Source: Methylobacterium sp. CB376
Lineage (GTDB): Bacteria; Pseudomonadota; Alphaproteobacteria; Rhizobiales; Beijerinckiaceae
Direction: 5' to 3'
Length of the DNA stretch: 64,000 nt
NCBI RefSeq assembly: GCF_029714205.1
Contig: NZ_CP121648.1
Coordinates: forward strand, 4,477,001-4,541,000
In this document: positions 16,324-25,554 of the stretch, piece after piece
How the letters are laid out: each line of letters opens with the position of its first letter
How positions within the stretch are numbered: position 1 is the stretch's first letter
Program-made: the position numbers and the translations under genes
Notes under the pieces: model-generated
Told to the model about the DNA's origin: nothing
The model's input: only the letters and a program-made list of their open reading frames with translations
Databases searched by the model: none

Positions 16324-17661
16324 GGGCCAGTCGGCAGTGCTGTCGATCGTAACTGTCCCTGCGCGATCGGCCTGTGGGCTGGATCACAGACAGGGCTGAC
16401 GAACTCCGCGCGCGGGCATCCAGCCGGATGTTCCCGAGATGAAGGCGTGTTTCAGACGAGGCGGACCAGCCTCTCTCCGAACTGTCAGCGCGCTATCATA
16501 CCGGCGCGCCTTTGATCTGATCCGATGATATGAACCATGCTGCGCGGAGATGCTGTTGAGGAGAACGCGTCAACGCAAACGCGCAGTGGTATGAGACAGG
16601 CCGCAAACTCAAACATCGAAGCATCAACACATCGACCCGATGTTCGAAAAGCGACGGTTTTTCAGCAACTTAAAGCTGTAAGGATTGCCTGTCAGGAATT
16701 CAAACCCGTACGCCCGGCGGCTCCCAGCCCTCCCGTCACGATGACGCCGCTCGCATATCGGTGATGCGGTGGCCGGGCCGACAGGTCAGGATCAACCCGG
16801 CCACCGATACAGCGACCAGCCCGTGTGTCTCGGAACGGCCACCGGTCGCTGTCCTCGCCCACCCTGGTGCACAACGCGGGTGGACGGTCTCGGAAATCGA
16901 GAGAAGCGACGGCCTAGGCCTCTTGCGAGGAGCGTCGGGCCATCGCCTTCGCCGCGCTGGCTGGGACAGCTCGGCTGTTCACAGCCTGCCGCAGGATGGT
17001 TGATGAAGTGCTGCTGTGACTTCCTCGACAGCGAGCGCTCTGAGAGCTTCTAGCCGAGCCGCCCGCGGTGTCGCCGTACTCACTGCCCGGCGCCCAACGG
17101 TGTGACGTGTAACATTTAAGCGTCGAGCGATATCGCAGAGATTGTAGCCCTCGGCTGCCGCGAAAGGGTTCGACGGCGTAGATATGGCGAAAATCGTCCT
17201 CTTTCTTCCAGCTAGATCATAGCCACTATGCGCTGGTACGCTAGTTCAGTCTCAGACGGCAAATGCCTGGTTGCTGGCAGAAGTCGAATAAAAAAATTCA
17301 TGAAAGTTAATTTTGCTATTAAGTCAGGCAATGCCGCTGAGCATAAGCATCGTGAATATCAGGCCTGTTGTGGATGTTACAAAACCGACGAGGGCTCTGC
17401 CGATCGACGGCAGCGGCAATACGTTGCCCGCCACTCGCTCATCAAGCTGCGATATACTATGCTCCGTAAGACGCGATACGCCCTTTCAACGAGCCGAAAC
17501 CTTGGCGGTTCCCCGGGGGCGAGCAATCAGCTTATCCGTCAGGGCTGCCACACTCCTCAGTAGCCGGTGGCCACCGACCGTAGAAGCAGGCCAGCAGGCT
17601 CCGAGCTGATCGATCCGCATTGACGGCGCGCGGCGGCGCCCGAGACCCCCTAGGGGGCGGC
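16324..17661. other. Gene-poor stretch
   Basis: No intact gene is supported across about 1.3 kb. It contains one helix-turn-helix fragment on the minus strand (listed separately) and an A+T-rich patch at 17280-17350. A plus-strand frame at 17228-17563 starts in that patch but has no ribosome binding site or recognisable motif. Confidence 0.45.
16979..17240 (-). pseudogene. Helix-turn-helix protein fragment without a start codon
   Basis: An open minus-strand frame with no plausible start encodes GYNLCDIARRLNVTRHTVGR, a classic helix-turn-helix of the resolvase or Mor/IS-type class. It is followed by a helical tail ARLEALRALAVEEVTAAL and a stop at 16979. It looks like the surviving end of a regulator or recombinase whose N-terminus is lost. 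Confidence 0.35.
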
Positions 17662-18186
17662 ATGGAGGCAGCCGTGACGCAGTTCGGTTACATCCTGAAT
17701 TGGACGCTCAAGGCCGGATCCCACCAGTTCCCAGGACCGGACGGCGGCACCTGCATCAACGAAGCCGCCATCGTTGCGGCCGGGTTTCCGTATCAGCCGG
17801 TGTGGCGGGTAGAAGTCATGCCGCGCTGTTTTTCACGACCCATCTGCCGCCTCGCGATGCTGCTCAATGACGAAGCCGACGACGTGCAACGCCAACGGTT
17901 GCTGCCGTTCGTCACCCGGCTGGCCTGCGCGGACGCGCCCGAGGTGGAACGCCTGCGCCAGAATTACATCAACGCGCGCACATCCGGGAGGCCGCTGAAC
18001 TTCGAGAATGGGATGATGGCGCTCGAAGGGGCCCTGGCCATTGGCCGTCAGGCCACCCTTCTGAGCGGGGACGAGGTGAGCGAAAGGCTGGATCAGGCCA
18101 AATGCATTCCTGAACCGGCAACGCCAGATCGGACCATGATTGGCAAGATCAAGGAATGGCTCGGGATCGAAGCTGAAGTCTCCTGA
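17662..18186 (+). CDS. Conserved hypothetical protein
   Basis: A 174-residue soluble protein. I recognise the pattern as a conserved uncharacterised alphaproteobacterial family: TQFGYILNWTLKAGSHQFPG, GGTCINEAAIVAAGFPYQPV, MPRCFSRPICRLAMLLNDEA and RLLPFVTRLACADAPEVE. Cysteines at CINE, RCFSRPIC and LACAD are features of the family. Function unknown; no membrane segment. Start placed at ATG 17662, 13 bp after a GGGGGC stretch; GTG 17674 (VTQFGYILNW) is equally possible. It stands alone in the IS-rich region. Confidence 0.7.
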   Translation: MEAAVTQFGYILNWTLKAGSHQFPGPDGGTCINEAAIVAAGFPYQPVWRVEVMPRCFSRPICRLAMLLNDEADDVQRQRLLPFVTRLACADAPEVERLRQNYINARTSGRPLNFENGMMALEGALAIGRQATLLSGDEVSERLDQAKCIPEPATPDRTMIGKIKEWLGIEAEVS

Positions 18187-18316
18187 CCCTGCCTAATGGG
18201 GCCGCACCACTGGGCGGCAGGAACAAGGGCGGTCATCGAACCGCCTGACAGCCAACCGGCCGTCAGTTATCATGCCGTCGAGTCCCGGTCATTCTCGTGA
18301 TGGAAGGGGCGTGCTC

Positions 18317-18928
18317 ATGGTGAAATGCCGCATTGCCCTCACGGTGGCGCTCCTGCTCTCCGGCGTACCCGGCTTGGCCGCGCAGACCTCCTGGACCGAT
18401 CCGCCGACCCGCACCGCAGCCCCGTCCGAGACGAACGCTCCTGCCCAACCGGAAGTCGAGCGACCGAAAGCACCGGCATCGGAGGCGGTCCAGCGGCAGG
18501 CGAAGCGTCCGCCCGCCCGCAGCCGTGCCATCACCACCTTCCAACGGCGTTCGCGGGTGGTCGCGCAGCGTCCATCGTCGCCCGTCCTCCGCTCGCGTCA
18601 GGCGGAACGTGTCTCCAGACCGAAGCTGTACAGGCAGGCGATCTTGCCCCGACGAAGCCATCCCATTGTGGTGTCCAGACCGGCGCCGCATCGGCAGGCC
18701 GCTCTGGTCCGAAGAACCCATATTGTCACGGCATCCAGACCGCTACCGCCCCGGTGGTCCATCCTGGCCCGAAGAACCTACTCCGCCATCGGAGCTGATG
18801 ATGTCGATCCGTGGACGATCCGCATCCATCCTTGGGCCGGCGACCTCGACTACTCTGGCCCCTATGGAGTCAGGCGCGGTCTGTGCCCCTGGATGCCCAC
18901 CCGGGGCCCCAGCGACGACGAGGAGTAA
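18317..18928 (+). CDS. Hypothetical secreted protein
   Basis: A 203-residue protein. MVKCRIALTVALLLSGVPGL is a clear Sec signal peptide with likely cleavage after the following AAQ. The mature part is proline- and arginine-rich (pI very basic) up to about residue 165. It ends with the less biased IRIHPWAGDLDYSGPYGVRR and an acidic tail SDDEE. Low-complexity sequence makes homology unreadable. It could be a cell-wall or nucleic-acid-binding secreted protein, but nothing in the sequence proves that. ATG 18317 was preferred over 18272 because the signal peptide starts there. Confidence 0.5.
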   Translation: MVKCRIALTVALLLSGVPGLAAQTSWTDPPTRTAAPSETNAPAQPEVERPKAPASEAVQRQAKRPPARSRAITTFQRRSRVVAQRPSSPVLRSRQAERVSRPKLYRQAILPRRSHPIVVSRPAPHRQAALVRRTHIVTASRPLPPRWSILARRTYSAIGADDVDPWTIRIHPWAGDLDYSGPYGVRRGLCPWMPTRGPSDDEE

Positions 18929-19050
18929 TACGGTTCCAGTTGGATTGTACTTCTCGATACACGGGCGGTGCCGGCCGTCCGTGCATGTCATAGACTATAG
19001 CAATCTGGTCGTTCTCAGAAATCCCTGAGTTGAAAACCGGTTCTATAATA

Positions 19051-19293
19051 CTAGTCCTTCCAGATTCCTTTGCCCCCACCGCTGGGCGAGGACTGAGATC
19101 CCTGAGAAGATGTTAGTTCTTTAAATATTTTCATATACGGTGGAGTATCTATTCCATGAAGGCCGTTTCCGAGGGAAAATCCTCCAACTACGGCGTCAAG
19201 CTCGGCTTCCAAGATCCCACCAGACAGCTCAGGGGCGCGCTTCTCGATCGGCGTGCTGCCGTCCTGAACTGAAGGAATCTTAGAAGAAGACAT
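19051..19293 (-). CDS. Small double-glycine leader peptide (bacteriocin/RiPP-precursor-like), peptide A
   Basis: An 80-residue protein. The N-terminal 38 residues end in ILEAELDAVVGG (27-38), a double-glycine leader of the type cut by C39-peptidase ABC exporters. The 42-residue remainder begins FSLGNGLHGIDTPPY and has a Ser/Gly-rich tail before GIWKD. It has no cysteine. The ATG has a strong ribosome binding site (GGGAGGT, 4 bp away). The local DNA is A+T-richer than its neighbours. Peptide B at 20839-21066 has the same leader pattern. An IS30 copy lies between the two genes. No C39 transporter or immunity gene is visible in this window, so secretion and function are inference. Confidence 0.6.
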   Translation of the reverse strand: MSSSKIPSVQDGSTPIEKRAPELSGGILEAELDAVVGGFSLGNGLHGIDTPPYMKIFKELTSSQGSQSSPSGGGKGIWKD

Positions 19294-19332
19294 ATCAACC
19301 TCCCAAGCTGACCGCGCTCCGATGGCATTCTA

Positions 19333-20788
19333 CTTGGGTTCAAGCGGTCGTCGCAACACCATCTTGCACGGCAGCCAGCACAGCGTCGAGCGCCTCTGCC
19401 GGCGTCTTCCAGTTCAGCGTCTTGCGCGGTCTGCTGTTGAGGGCTGCGGCCACAGCAGCAAGATCGTTCGCGCTGTGGGCGCTCAGATCCGTTCCTTTCG
19501 GGAAGTACTGTCGCAGTAACCCGTTCGTATTCTCGTTCGTCCCCCGCTGCCAGGGTGAGCGTGGATCGCAGAAGTAGACCTGCAGACCCGCGTCGATCCG
19601 CAAGCGCGCGTGCTCGGCCATCTCGGTACCCTGGTCCCAGGTCAACGAGCGCCGCAGCTGCTCGGGCAAGCGCGCGATCGTGCCGGCGATCGCCTCGCGC
19701 ACCGCCTGGGCCCCGTGCCCCGCCAGCGCCGGGCCGTTCTTCGCACGCGGTGTCACCCCATGGCCGTCCATCGGCGGAAGATGCAGCAGCATCGTAAAGC
19801 GCGTCGTGCGCTCGACCAGGGTCCCGATCGCCGAACTCTTCAGACCCAGGATCAGATCTCCTTCCCAGTGCCCCGGCACCGCGCGGTCCTCCACCTCGGG
19901 CGGACGCTCGCTGATGAGCACCTCGGGGGTGACGAACGACCTGCCTCGGCCCAGGCTGCGGGCCCGCGGCACACGCAAAGCCCGTCCTGTGCGAAGACAC
20001 GCGGTCAGCTCACGCTTCAGCGCGCCCCGGCCCTGGATGTAGAGCGCCTGATAGATCGCCTCGTGACTGATGCGCATCGTCGTATCGCCCGGAAAGTCGA
20101 GCCGTAGGCGCTCGGCGATCTGCTGCGGACTCCAGGATCGACCCCATCGCCGGCTCTGGCGTCGCCCGTGCCGCCGTCCCTTCCAGGCAACGCTAGGGCC
20201 AGGCAGAGCGCTCCCGCCCGGTGTCGCGACAGTTCCGGCGAGCCGCTCCTGCACGTACGTCCGCAGCGCTGCGTTCCCCGCCAGTTTTGCTGGCTTGGGC
20301 CGGCGTGCCGCGCGTTCAGCGTGCCACTGCGCGGTCGTGGCGCGATAGTCCAGGCCGCCACTGCGGGTCGCCGCATTGCGGCGCAATTCCCGCGAGATGG
20401 TCGACGCCGCCCGTCCCAGACGCCGAGCGACGTCCCGGACCCCGTGACCTTGCGCTTGTAGGATCGCGATCTCCTCCCGCTCAGCCAACGACAGGTAGCG
20501 CGCAGAAGGCGACTTGGATGATGGTGACAGGTGGGAAGGTGCCATTCCGCCTGCTGTCCGGAACCACCGCGAGCCGACCGGTGGCGAGATCCCGAGCTTC
20601 ATCGCTGCGACCTCGCTGGAGAGACCCTGCGCGAGGAACGCCCAGAACCCCCGCCGCGTCTCGCGCAGACCGACCCCGGGACGACCCGGTGACCGCAGCT
20701 TCTCGCGAAGTGCCCGATCCGAACGCCGCCGACCTGCCATCACAACCGCCCTCCGCCAAGCCGTTGCGACGACCACTTGAATCCACCC
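19333..20788 (-). mobile_element. IS30-family element, copy 2
   Basis: A 1456-bp element with the same ends and length as the copy at 11760-13215, inverted. It is flanked by a 2-bp TA duplication (19331-19332 and 20789-20790), different from the GT flanking copy 1. The two copies therefore inserted independently. It separates the two double-glycine peptide genes. Confidence 0.9.
19340..20740 (-). CDS. IS30-family transposase
   Basis: A 466-residue DDE transposase with the same amino-acid sequence as the one at 11808-13208: HTH REEIAILQAQGHGV/STISREL, GHWEGDLI, TWDQGTEM and NTNGLLRQYFPKG signatures. It appears intact. The sequence identity of the two copies implies recent transposition in this genome. 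Confidence 0.93.
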   Translation of the reverse strand: MAGRRRSDRALREKLRSPGRPGVGLRETRRGFWAFLAQGLSSEVAAMKLGISPPVGSRWFRTAGGMAPSHLSPSSKSPSARYLSLAEREEIAILQAQGHGVRDVARRLGRAASTISRELRRNAATRSGGLDYRATTAQWHAERAARRPKPAKLAGNAALRTYVQERLAGTVATPGGSALPGPSVAWKGRRHGRRQSRRWGRSWSPQQIAERLRLDFPGDTTMRISHEAIYQALYIQGRGALKRELTACLRTGRALRVPRARSLGRGRSFVTPEVLISERPPEVEDRAVPGHWEGDLILGLKSSAIGTLVERTTRFTMLLHLPPMDGHGVTPRAKNGPALAGHGAQAVREAIAGTIARLPEQLRRSLTWDQGTEMAEHARLRIDAGLQVYFCDPRSPWQRGTNENTNGLLRQYFPKGTDLSAHSANDLAAVAAALNSRPRKTLNWKTPAEALDAVLAAVQDGVATTA

Positions 20789-20838
20789 TATGTGGTATTA
20801 TCTTATTGGTGCTCGGTGTATGAGGCTATTGGAGCCAA

Positions 20839-21066
20839 CTACGGCAACCGAATACGGTGTTCAGCAACTGCGTATTCATTGCTCCGGACCTGAGTTCTTA
20901 ACTGCAAAATAAATGCAGCTTTCCTTGCTATAGCGTTAAAATCCGGAAATCCACTATATTGGGGGCCGGGCCCTAAGTCTCCGCCGGAAACAAATTCAAG
21001 TTCAAGGTCCAGAATTTCGTCCATACCGCAGGTATTTAACTCGATGGAGATTTGAGGCGAACCCAT
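20839..21066 (-). CDS. Small double-glycine leader peptide (bacteriocin/RiPP-precursor-like), peptide B
   Basis: A 75-residue protein. Residues 1-29 form a leader ending EILDLELEFVSGG (17-29), aligned with peptide A as IL-[ED]-x-EL-[DE]-x-V-x-GG. The 46-residue remainder starts DLGPGPQYSGFPDF and ends RSNEYAVAEHRIRLP; it has no cysteine (the only one, C13, is in the leader). The start is well supported: AGGAGGGG lies 4 bp upstream of the ATG. Before the IS30 insertion this gene and peptide A would have been about 90 bp apart and co-directional, so a small operon is likely. Function is unknown. Confidence 0.6.
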   Translation of the reverse strand: MGSPQISIELNTCGMDEILDLELEFVSGGDLGPGPQYSGFPDFNAIARKAAFILQLRTQVRSNEYAVAEHRIRLP

Positions 21067-21267
21067 TGTCCCCTCCTATGCTAATTACAGCCTTCGTAAA
21101 GGTATTTTGCCTTGGCCCGACCGACGGCGCGGTGCGGAGAAGCACGCGACAGTCTGCACGGATTTTGCTACCAACCGCGATGACCGAGGCGCTATGGTTC
21201 GCCCACCTTGAAGTGGTTCGTTGGCGAGTTTGTTATCACCGGCGAACTCAGGCAACAGCCTTAGGAC

Positions 21268-21546
21268 TTAGCAGGCGGCCGAAGTCGCTCTGACGCGTGG
21301 TAGCGATCGGCTCGCCAACGACTCAGCGGACGATACGGGCCAAGTCAAGTGTGGCCGCCGTCGCATGTGCTGCAGCCGAACCTTTGCCAAGCCGACGTAG
21401 TGTGCCCGACGCAGGTCGAAGCTGCGCGCGACTAGCGAGAAGGTGGCTTTGATCCCGGCGCGGTGCGCGTAGAGTCGAGCGAAGATAGCTGCCTTCTGAC
21501 GCTGTTCCTCGCCATTCAACTGGCCATATGTCCGGCTCGGCGGCAC
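21268..21546 (-). pseudogene. IS1182-family transposase C-terminal fragment
   Basis: ARLYAHRAGIKATFSLVARS, then FDLRRAHYVGLAKVRLQHM, matches the C-terminal YARRAGVEGT...LRRxRYxGLAKTHLQH region of IS1182-type transposases. Only this part remains, and both sides are unrelated. It is distinct from the two IS1182-like copies that follow. Confidence 0.6.
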
Positions 21547-21678
21547 AATGCTGCTTCGCTAAGTGGTCCGATCTGAACTCTCGTGACCGTAATGTCTGAG
21601 AAACGACCGGATACTGTTGGCGAATTCCGGAGGGCGTCGTGGTGGGTGTAGGCTGGCGGCCCCGCTCGGAGGTCGCTC

Positions 21679-22245
21679 ATGTCGCTCCGGCCACAGCCCC
21701 CGCTCCCGCCTGTCCCTGAGGACACAGCTCGCGTCGCCCAGACCGCGTTCCGACGCGGCAACAACCCCGACCTGCTCCTACGCACCCGCCTGGGCACCAT
21801 CTTCGCCGATGCTGCGTTCGCTGACCTCTTTCCCAGCCGCGGCCAGCCCGCGTACGCACCCTGGCGCCTGGCCCTCGTCACCCTCCTGCAGTTCCGCGAA
21901 GGCCTGAGCGACCGCCAGGCCGCTGAGGCGGTCCGAGCCCGGATTGACTGGAAATACCTGCTGGCCCTCGACCTCGCCGATCCCGGCTTCGATCCCAGCG
22001 TCCTGTGCGAGTTCCGCGGCCGGCTGCTGGAGCACGAGGCCGCTGGACGGCTGCTGGTCCGCATCCTCGAGGCCGCGCACGACCAGGGCGTGCTCAAGGC
22101 GCGGGCGCCAACGCACCGACAGCACCCACGTGCTCGCGGCGGTGCGCGACCTCAACCGCGTCGAGTTCGACGTCACGGACTTCGCGGTCGAGTGGGAGCG
22201 TCAGCGCGTGCGCTGCCCGGAGGGCCACGAGAGTTATCCTCCCTC
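21679..22245 (+). pseudogene. IS1182-family transposase, frameshifted and truncated
   Basis: The N-terminal DUF772-type domain is clear: TAFRRGNNPDLLLRTRLGTI, DLFPSRGQPAYAPWRLALVT, LLQFREGLSDRQAAEAVRAR, then IDWKYLLALDLADPGFDPSV. A frameshift near 22098 moves the frame (GRQRTDSTHVLAAVRDLNRV continues in another). The sequence then skips the DDE core to VEWERQRVRCPEGHES. It ends abruptly where the next IS1182-type element begins at 22264. Confidence 0.75.
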
Positions 22246-23680
22246 GAGTTGGTGGTTCTTCCGCACTTTGATATTGGTGGTGAATTCGGCTCGGCACAGT
22301 CAGGCTGCAGGCGAGTGCAGCTATGCAAAGGATGAGTTTGGTGTTCGAGCCTTCGGTTCGTCCGCGAGCCATCGCAGTAGTCGCACCAAGTTCATCGCCG
22401 CTGCCGTCATCAGATGAACCAGGTGCGTCTTTGCGTGTCCGAAGTCGGGCGTTCGCCGCAGCCGAGATGACCGCACGCCTTGTGCAATCGTGCCCTCGAC
22501 GCCGGCTCGTCGGGCGTACTCGGCTGCGAAGTCGGCGGTCTTCTCCCGCTCCCGCCTGACCCGCAACGCCTCGTGTTGGGCTTCAGGGCGGATCGTGATC
22601 GCCCGGCGGGACGAGCGCGAGCGTGTGCAGTCCGGCCGCAGCGAGCAGTCCCGGCAATCGCGGACCGCGAACTTGATCTTGATCACCGGTGTCGTGCCGT
22701 GGACGAGCGTGGGCGTCCAGCTCTGGCTTTCCTTCCCGCCCGGACACGTCGCCCGCCGCCGAGCGAAGTCAATGGCGAAGTCCCGTGCGGCGAACCCGTC
22801 ACCGGCCTGGGCCTGCCACTGCCGGTCACCCCGCGTCGGGCCGACCAGATCGATCCCGTGGCGCGCCTGGGCGTCAACGAACAGCGCCGCGTTCACGAAG
22901 CCGGTGTCGGCGATGTGGATCTTGGGCAGCAGATCCCGTGCAGCAAGCGTCGCGTGGATGGTCGAGGTCGTCGCCTCGTCCGAGACCGCGGCGGTCGTCG
23001 TCTCGACGTGGGTGATCAGGTTCGGCGCGTCATCGTCGCACGTCTCGGTCAGATGCACTTTATAGCCGCTCCACACCGTCGTGCCCTTGCTCGCGGAGCG
23101 CGCCTCGCCGTCATACGGCGAGCCGATGTATCGACCCGATGGTGGCAGCTGATGGTTCGTCCGCCATGCGACACGGGTGCCCTCCGGCCCGTCCTCGCGG
23201 AGGAAGTTCTGCACCCAGACCCGTCGCAGGGTCTCAAGGGCCGCGACGTCACGCAGGACGGGTGGGGCGAGAGCCAGCAAGGCGAACCCATCGATCCCAG
23301 TCTGCACCGCCCACGCCTGCCGTCCTGCCTGGCTCTTGGGAAGCCGGAACTCGCTCGCTCGGAGCCCGTCGCGTTCGACCCAGGTCGGGGTCGTGCACGT
23401 GCGGAGCCAGTCGGGCGCGATCGTCGCCAGTTCGTTCAGCGCGTGGCGCAGTGTTTCCCCGACAACTTCGAGCCGGCTGAGGGTCCGCATCGCTCCAAGG
23501 ACGTGCGTGGAGTCGCTGCGCTGACGTCCACCGCCTTTCAGGAGCCCGCGCCCTCGTGCCAGTGCGAGCGTCGCGTCGAAGAGCCGACTTTCCGCCCCAT
23601 GCGCGAGAAGGCGCGTGCGGAACTCGCTCAAGTCGATGTGGGCGAAACCAGCGTCAGCCAATTCCAGGCACAGCAGGTAC

Positions 23681-25137
23681 TTCCTGTACCTGACGACGAG
23701 CCGTGCTTCAGTGCGGCTTGGGCGTCCGGCGATCTGAGGTATTTCCGGTCCGACGCAGGCGTAGCTCAGCAACGCCTGTGCCGCGATCGCCGATTGGCAC
23801 GATCCCGGATGCCCTGTCGCGTTCCTCCGAACAGTCGCTGGGGCTCCGCTCGCGCGGACGCCCGCGTACAGGACAGGATCCGCCCATGCTCAGTCCCGGA
23901 CTGGTGGCCGGCATCGATGCCGGCAAGCACTTCCTCGATCTCGGCTTCCATCCTGCCGGCAAGCCGATGCGCTGCGACAACAATCCGGCCGGCATCAAGC
24001 GCCTGATCGCGGCCTTGCGGCAACGAGGCGTCATTCGCGTCGCCCTGGAGGCGATCGGTCCTTACGCTCAGCCTCTCGTGCATGCCCTCGTTGCCGCCGG
24101 CTTCACGGTGGCGCTGATTGATCCGCGACGGGTCAAGGCCTTCCGCACTGCCGAGGGGCTGATCGCCAAGACCGACCGGCTGGACGCGGCGCTGATCGCC
24201 CGCTTTGCTCATCGCATGAGCGAGTCTCTGCGCCCGGTTCCCACGGCCGACCAGGTGACCCTCAAGGCTCTGTCGACGCGCCGGCGCCAGCTCACCGAGC
24301 TGATCGCCATGGAGAAGACCCGGCTGGCCCAGGCCCTCGATCCGATGATCGTCGACAGCCACCGGGCCGTCCTCGAGGCCCTGACGCGGACTTGTGCCGA
24401 GGTTGAAGCCGAGCTCGACCGGCGCATCGCTGCCGACCCGGCCTTGGCCCGTAAGCGCATCATCCTCACCTCGATCCCGGGGATCGGCCGGCGCATCGCC
24501 GGCGTGCTGATCACCGATATGCCCGAGCTTGGACGGCTCGACCGCAAGGCCGCCGCGAGCCTGGCTGGCATGGCTCCTCATCCCAGCCAGAGCGGGGCCC
24601 ATCCCGGCCGCCATGCCATCGCTGGCGGCCGGCCGTGCCTGCGGACTGCCTTCTACATGGCCGGCATGGTCGCCGCACGCGCCTGTCCCGCTTTCCGAAA
24701 ACCCTATCGCGCCATGAGAGACGCCGGCAAACCGGCCAAGCTCGCCATCGTGGCCACAGGGCGACGCGTCGTGACCCTGGCGAATGCTCTCCTCCGCGCC
24801 AACAAAACTTTCGACCAGAGCGACCTGGTGACTTGTCAGGCGACGTCCGGGACGGCTCCCCTGGCGACAACGGGGCAACACCAGCATGCGCTGGCGTGAT
24901 CGCTGGCTTGATCGGAGGGTCGATGCCTCGCATCGACCCTCCGCCTCATGACCGTTCGCCGGCGGGGGCGGGTCAAGGCCTTGTCGCGCAACGCGCGATG
25001 GCGCGGAGCGCCAGCCTTGACGCGCACACGACGGTGAACAACCCGACGCTGGAACGCCTCTCGGGCGGGGCCAGCCATCCTGTTTCTAAGAGGTCAAACC
25101 GTCGTATCGCCTCCCAAGGCTTGACCCGCGATACAGT
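23681..25137 (+). mobile_element. IS110-family element
   Basis: About 1457 bp, bounded by comparison with the uninterrupted IS1182 reading frame: left boundary after GGTAC (23680), right boundary before CGCCAGTC (25138). No inverted repeats and no target duplication are seen, as expected for IS110 proper. There are about 205 bp of non-coding DNA before and 240 bp after the transposase gene. Confidence 0.8.
23886..24899 (+). CDS. IS110-family transposase
   Basis: A 337-residue DEDD/serine transposase: VAGIDAGKHFLDLGFHPAGK with the first acidic residue, VIRVALEAIGPYAQPLVHAL with the second, and KTDRLDAALIARFAHRM with the third acidic group. The C-terminal Tnp_20 domain has LTSIPGIGRRIAGVLITDMP and AASLAGMAPHPSQSG with the catalytic serine region, then AFYMAGMVAARACPAFRKPY. 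ATG 23886 was chosen because the DEDD domain starts immediately after it. Intact, and only distantly related to the IS1111-type transposase at 10424. Confidence 0.92.
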   Translation: MLSPGLVAGIDAGKHFLDLGFHPAGKPMRCDNNPAGIKRLIAALRQRGVIRVALEAIGPYAQPLVHALVAAGFTVALIDPRRVKAFRTAEGLIAKTDRLDAALIARFAHRMSESLRPVPTADQVTLKALSTRRRQLTELIAMEKTRLAQALDPMIVDSHRAVLEALTRTCAEVEAELDRRIAADPALARKRIILTSIPGIGRRIAGVLITDMPELGRLDRKAAASLAGMAPHPSQSGAHPGRHAIAGGRPCLRTAFYMAGMVAARACPAFRKPYRAMRDAGKPAKLAIVATGRRVVTLANALLRANKTFDQSDLVTCQATSGTAPLATTGQHQHALA

Positions 25138-25554
25138 CGCCAGTCGATCCACGTGCGGACTGCGTCGGCGGCTTGCCGATCGGTCAGCCCTTCCATGAAC
25201 TGCAGCAGGGTCGCGAGGGCGAGCCGGACCGGCGCCTCTGCGGGTCGTCCCCGCGCCGAGAACAGGTCGGCGAAGTCGTGATCCTCCATGACGCGATGCA
25301 GGTCGTCGGAGAGGCGCATGACCGGATTGCCGCTCGGAAAGATCGCCCGCGCCACCTGCGCCGTCTGATCAGGCACGACATACGTCCGTCTCACGTCGAG
25401 CGACATGCCCCCCTCCTGATTGGCGTGGGGCCACATCGTCGCTCAACGCGCCGCGCGGATCGTCCTCTCATCGCAGGAGCCGCGCCGAATTCGCCACCAA
25501 TATCACAGTGAGCAAGAGCCACGAAACGGGGCAATTCCAATCCCAAGACTCCGC

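Larger units (their letters stand above)
22321..25406 (-). pseudogene. IS1182-family transposase split by IS110
   Basis: The N-terminus from ATG 25406 (MSLDVRRTYVVPDQTAQVAR) to TWIDWR at about 25138 joins, after removal of the IS110, to YLLCLELADAGFAHIDLSEF at 23680 and runs to the stop at 22321. The rejoined frame reads IDWR-YLLCLEL without loss, so the insertion was clean. The C-terminal part keeps STHVLGAMRTLSRLE, HIADTGFVNA and ARRAGVEGTIAQGVRSSRLR. It would have been a full-length transposase before interruption. Confidence 0.85.
22264..25510 (-). mobile_element. IS1182-family element interrupted by IS110
   Basis: The ends at 22264-22290 and 25484-25510 form a 27-bp inverted repeat with two mismatches, reading inward ATATTGGTGG[TC]GAATTCGGC at its core. 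Without the inner IS110 (23681-25137) the element is about 1.79 kb, normal for IS1182. It abuts the truncated copy on its left, so it probably inserted into that older element. Confidence 0.85.

Noticed and set aside
17228..17563. 111-residue frame in the A+T-rich patch
   Set aside because: No ribosome binding site, no motif, and unusual composition throughout.
11760..20788. IS30 pair as a composite transposon
   Set aside because: Each copy has its own different 2-bp target duplication (GT and TA), so the copies inserted separately.
25528..25546. IS3-end-like sequence GGGGCAATTCCAATCCCA
   Set aside because: Resembles the IS3-family terminal repeat but has an insertion and no partner end or transposase nearby.
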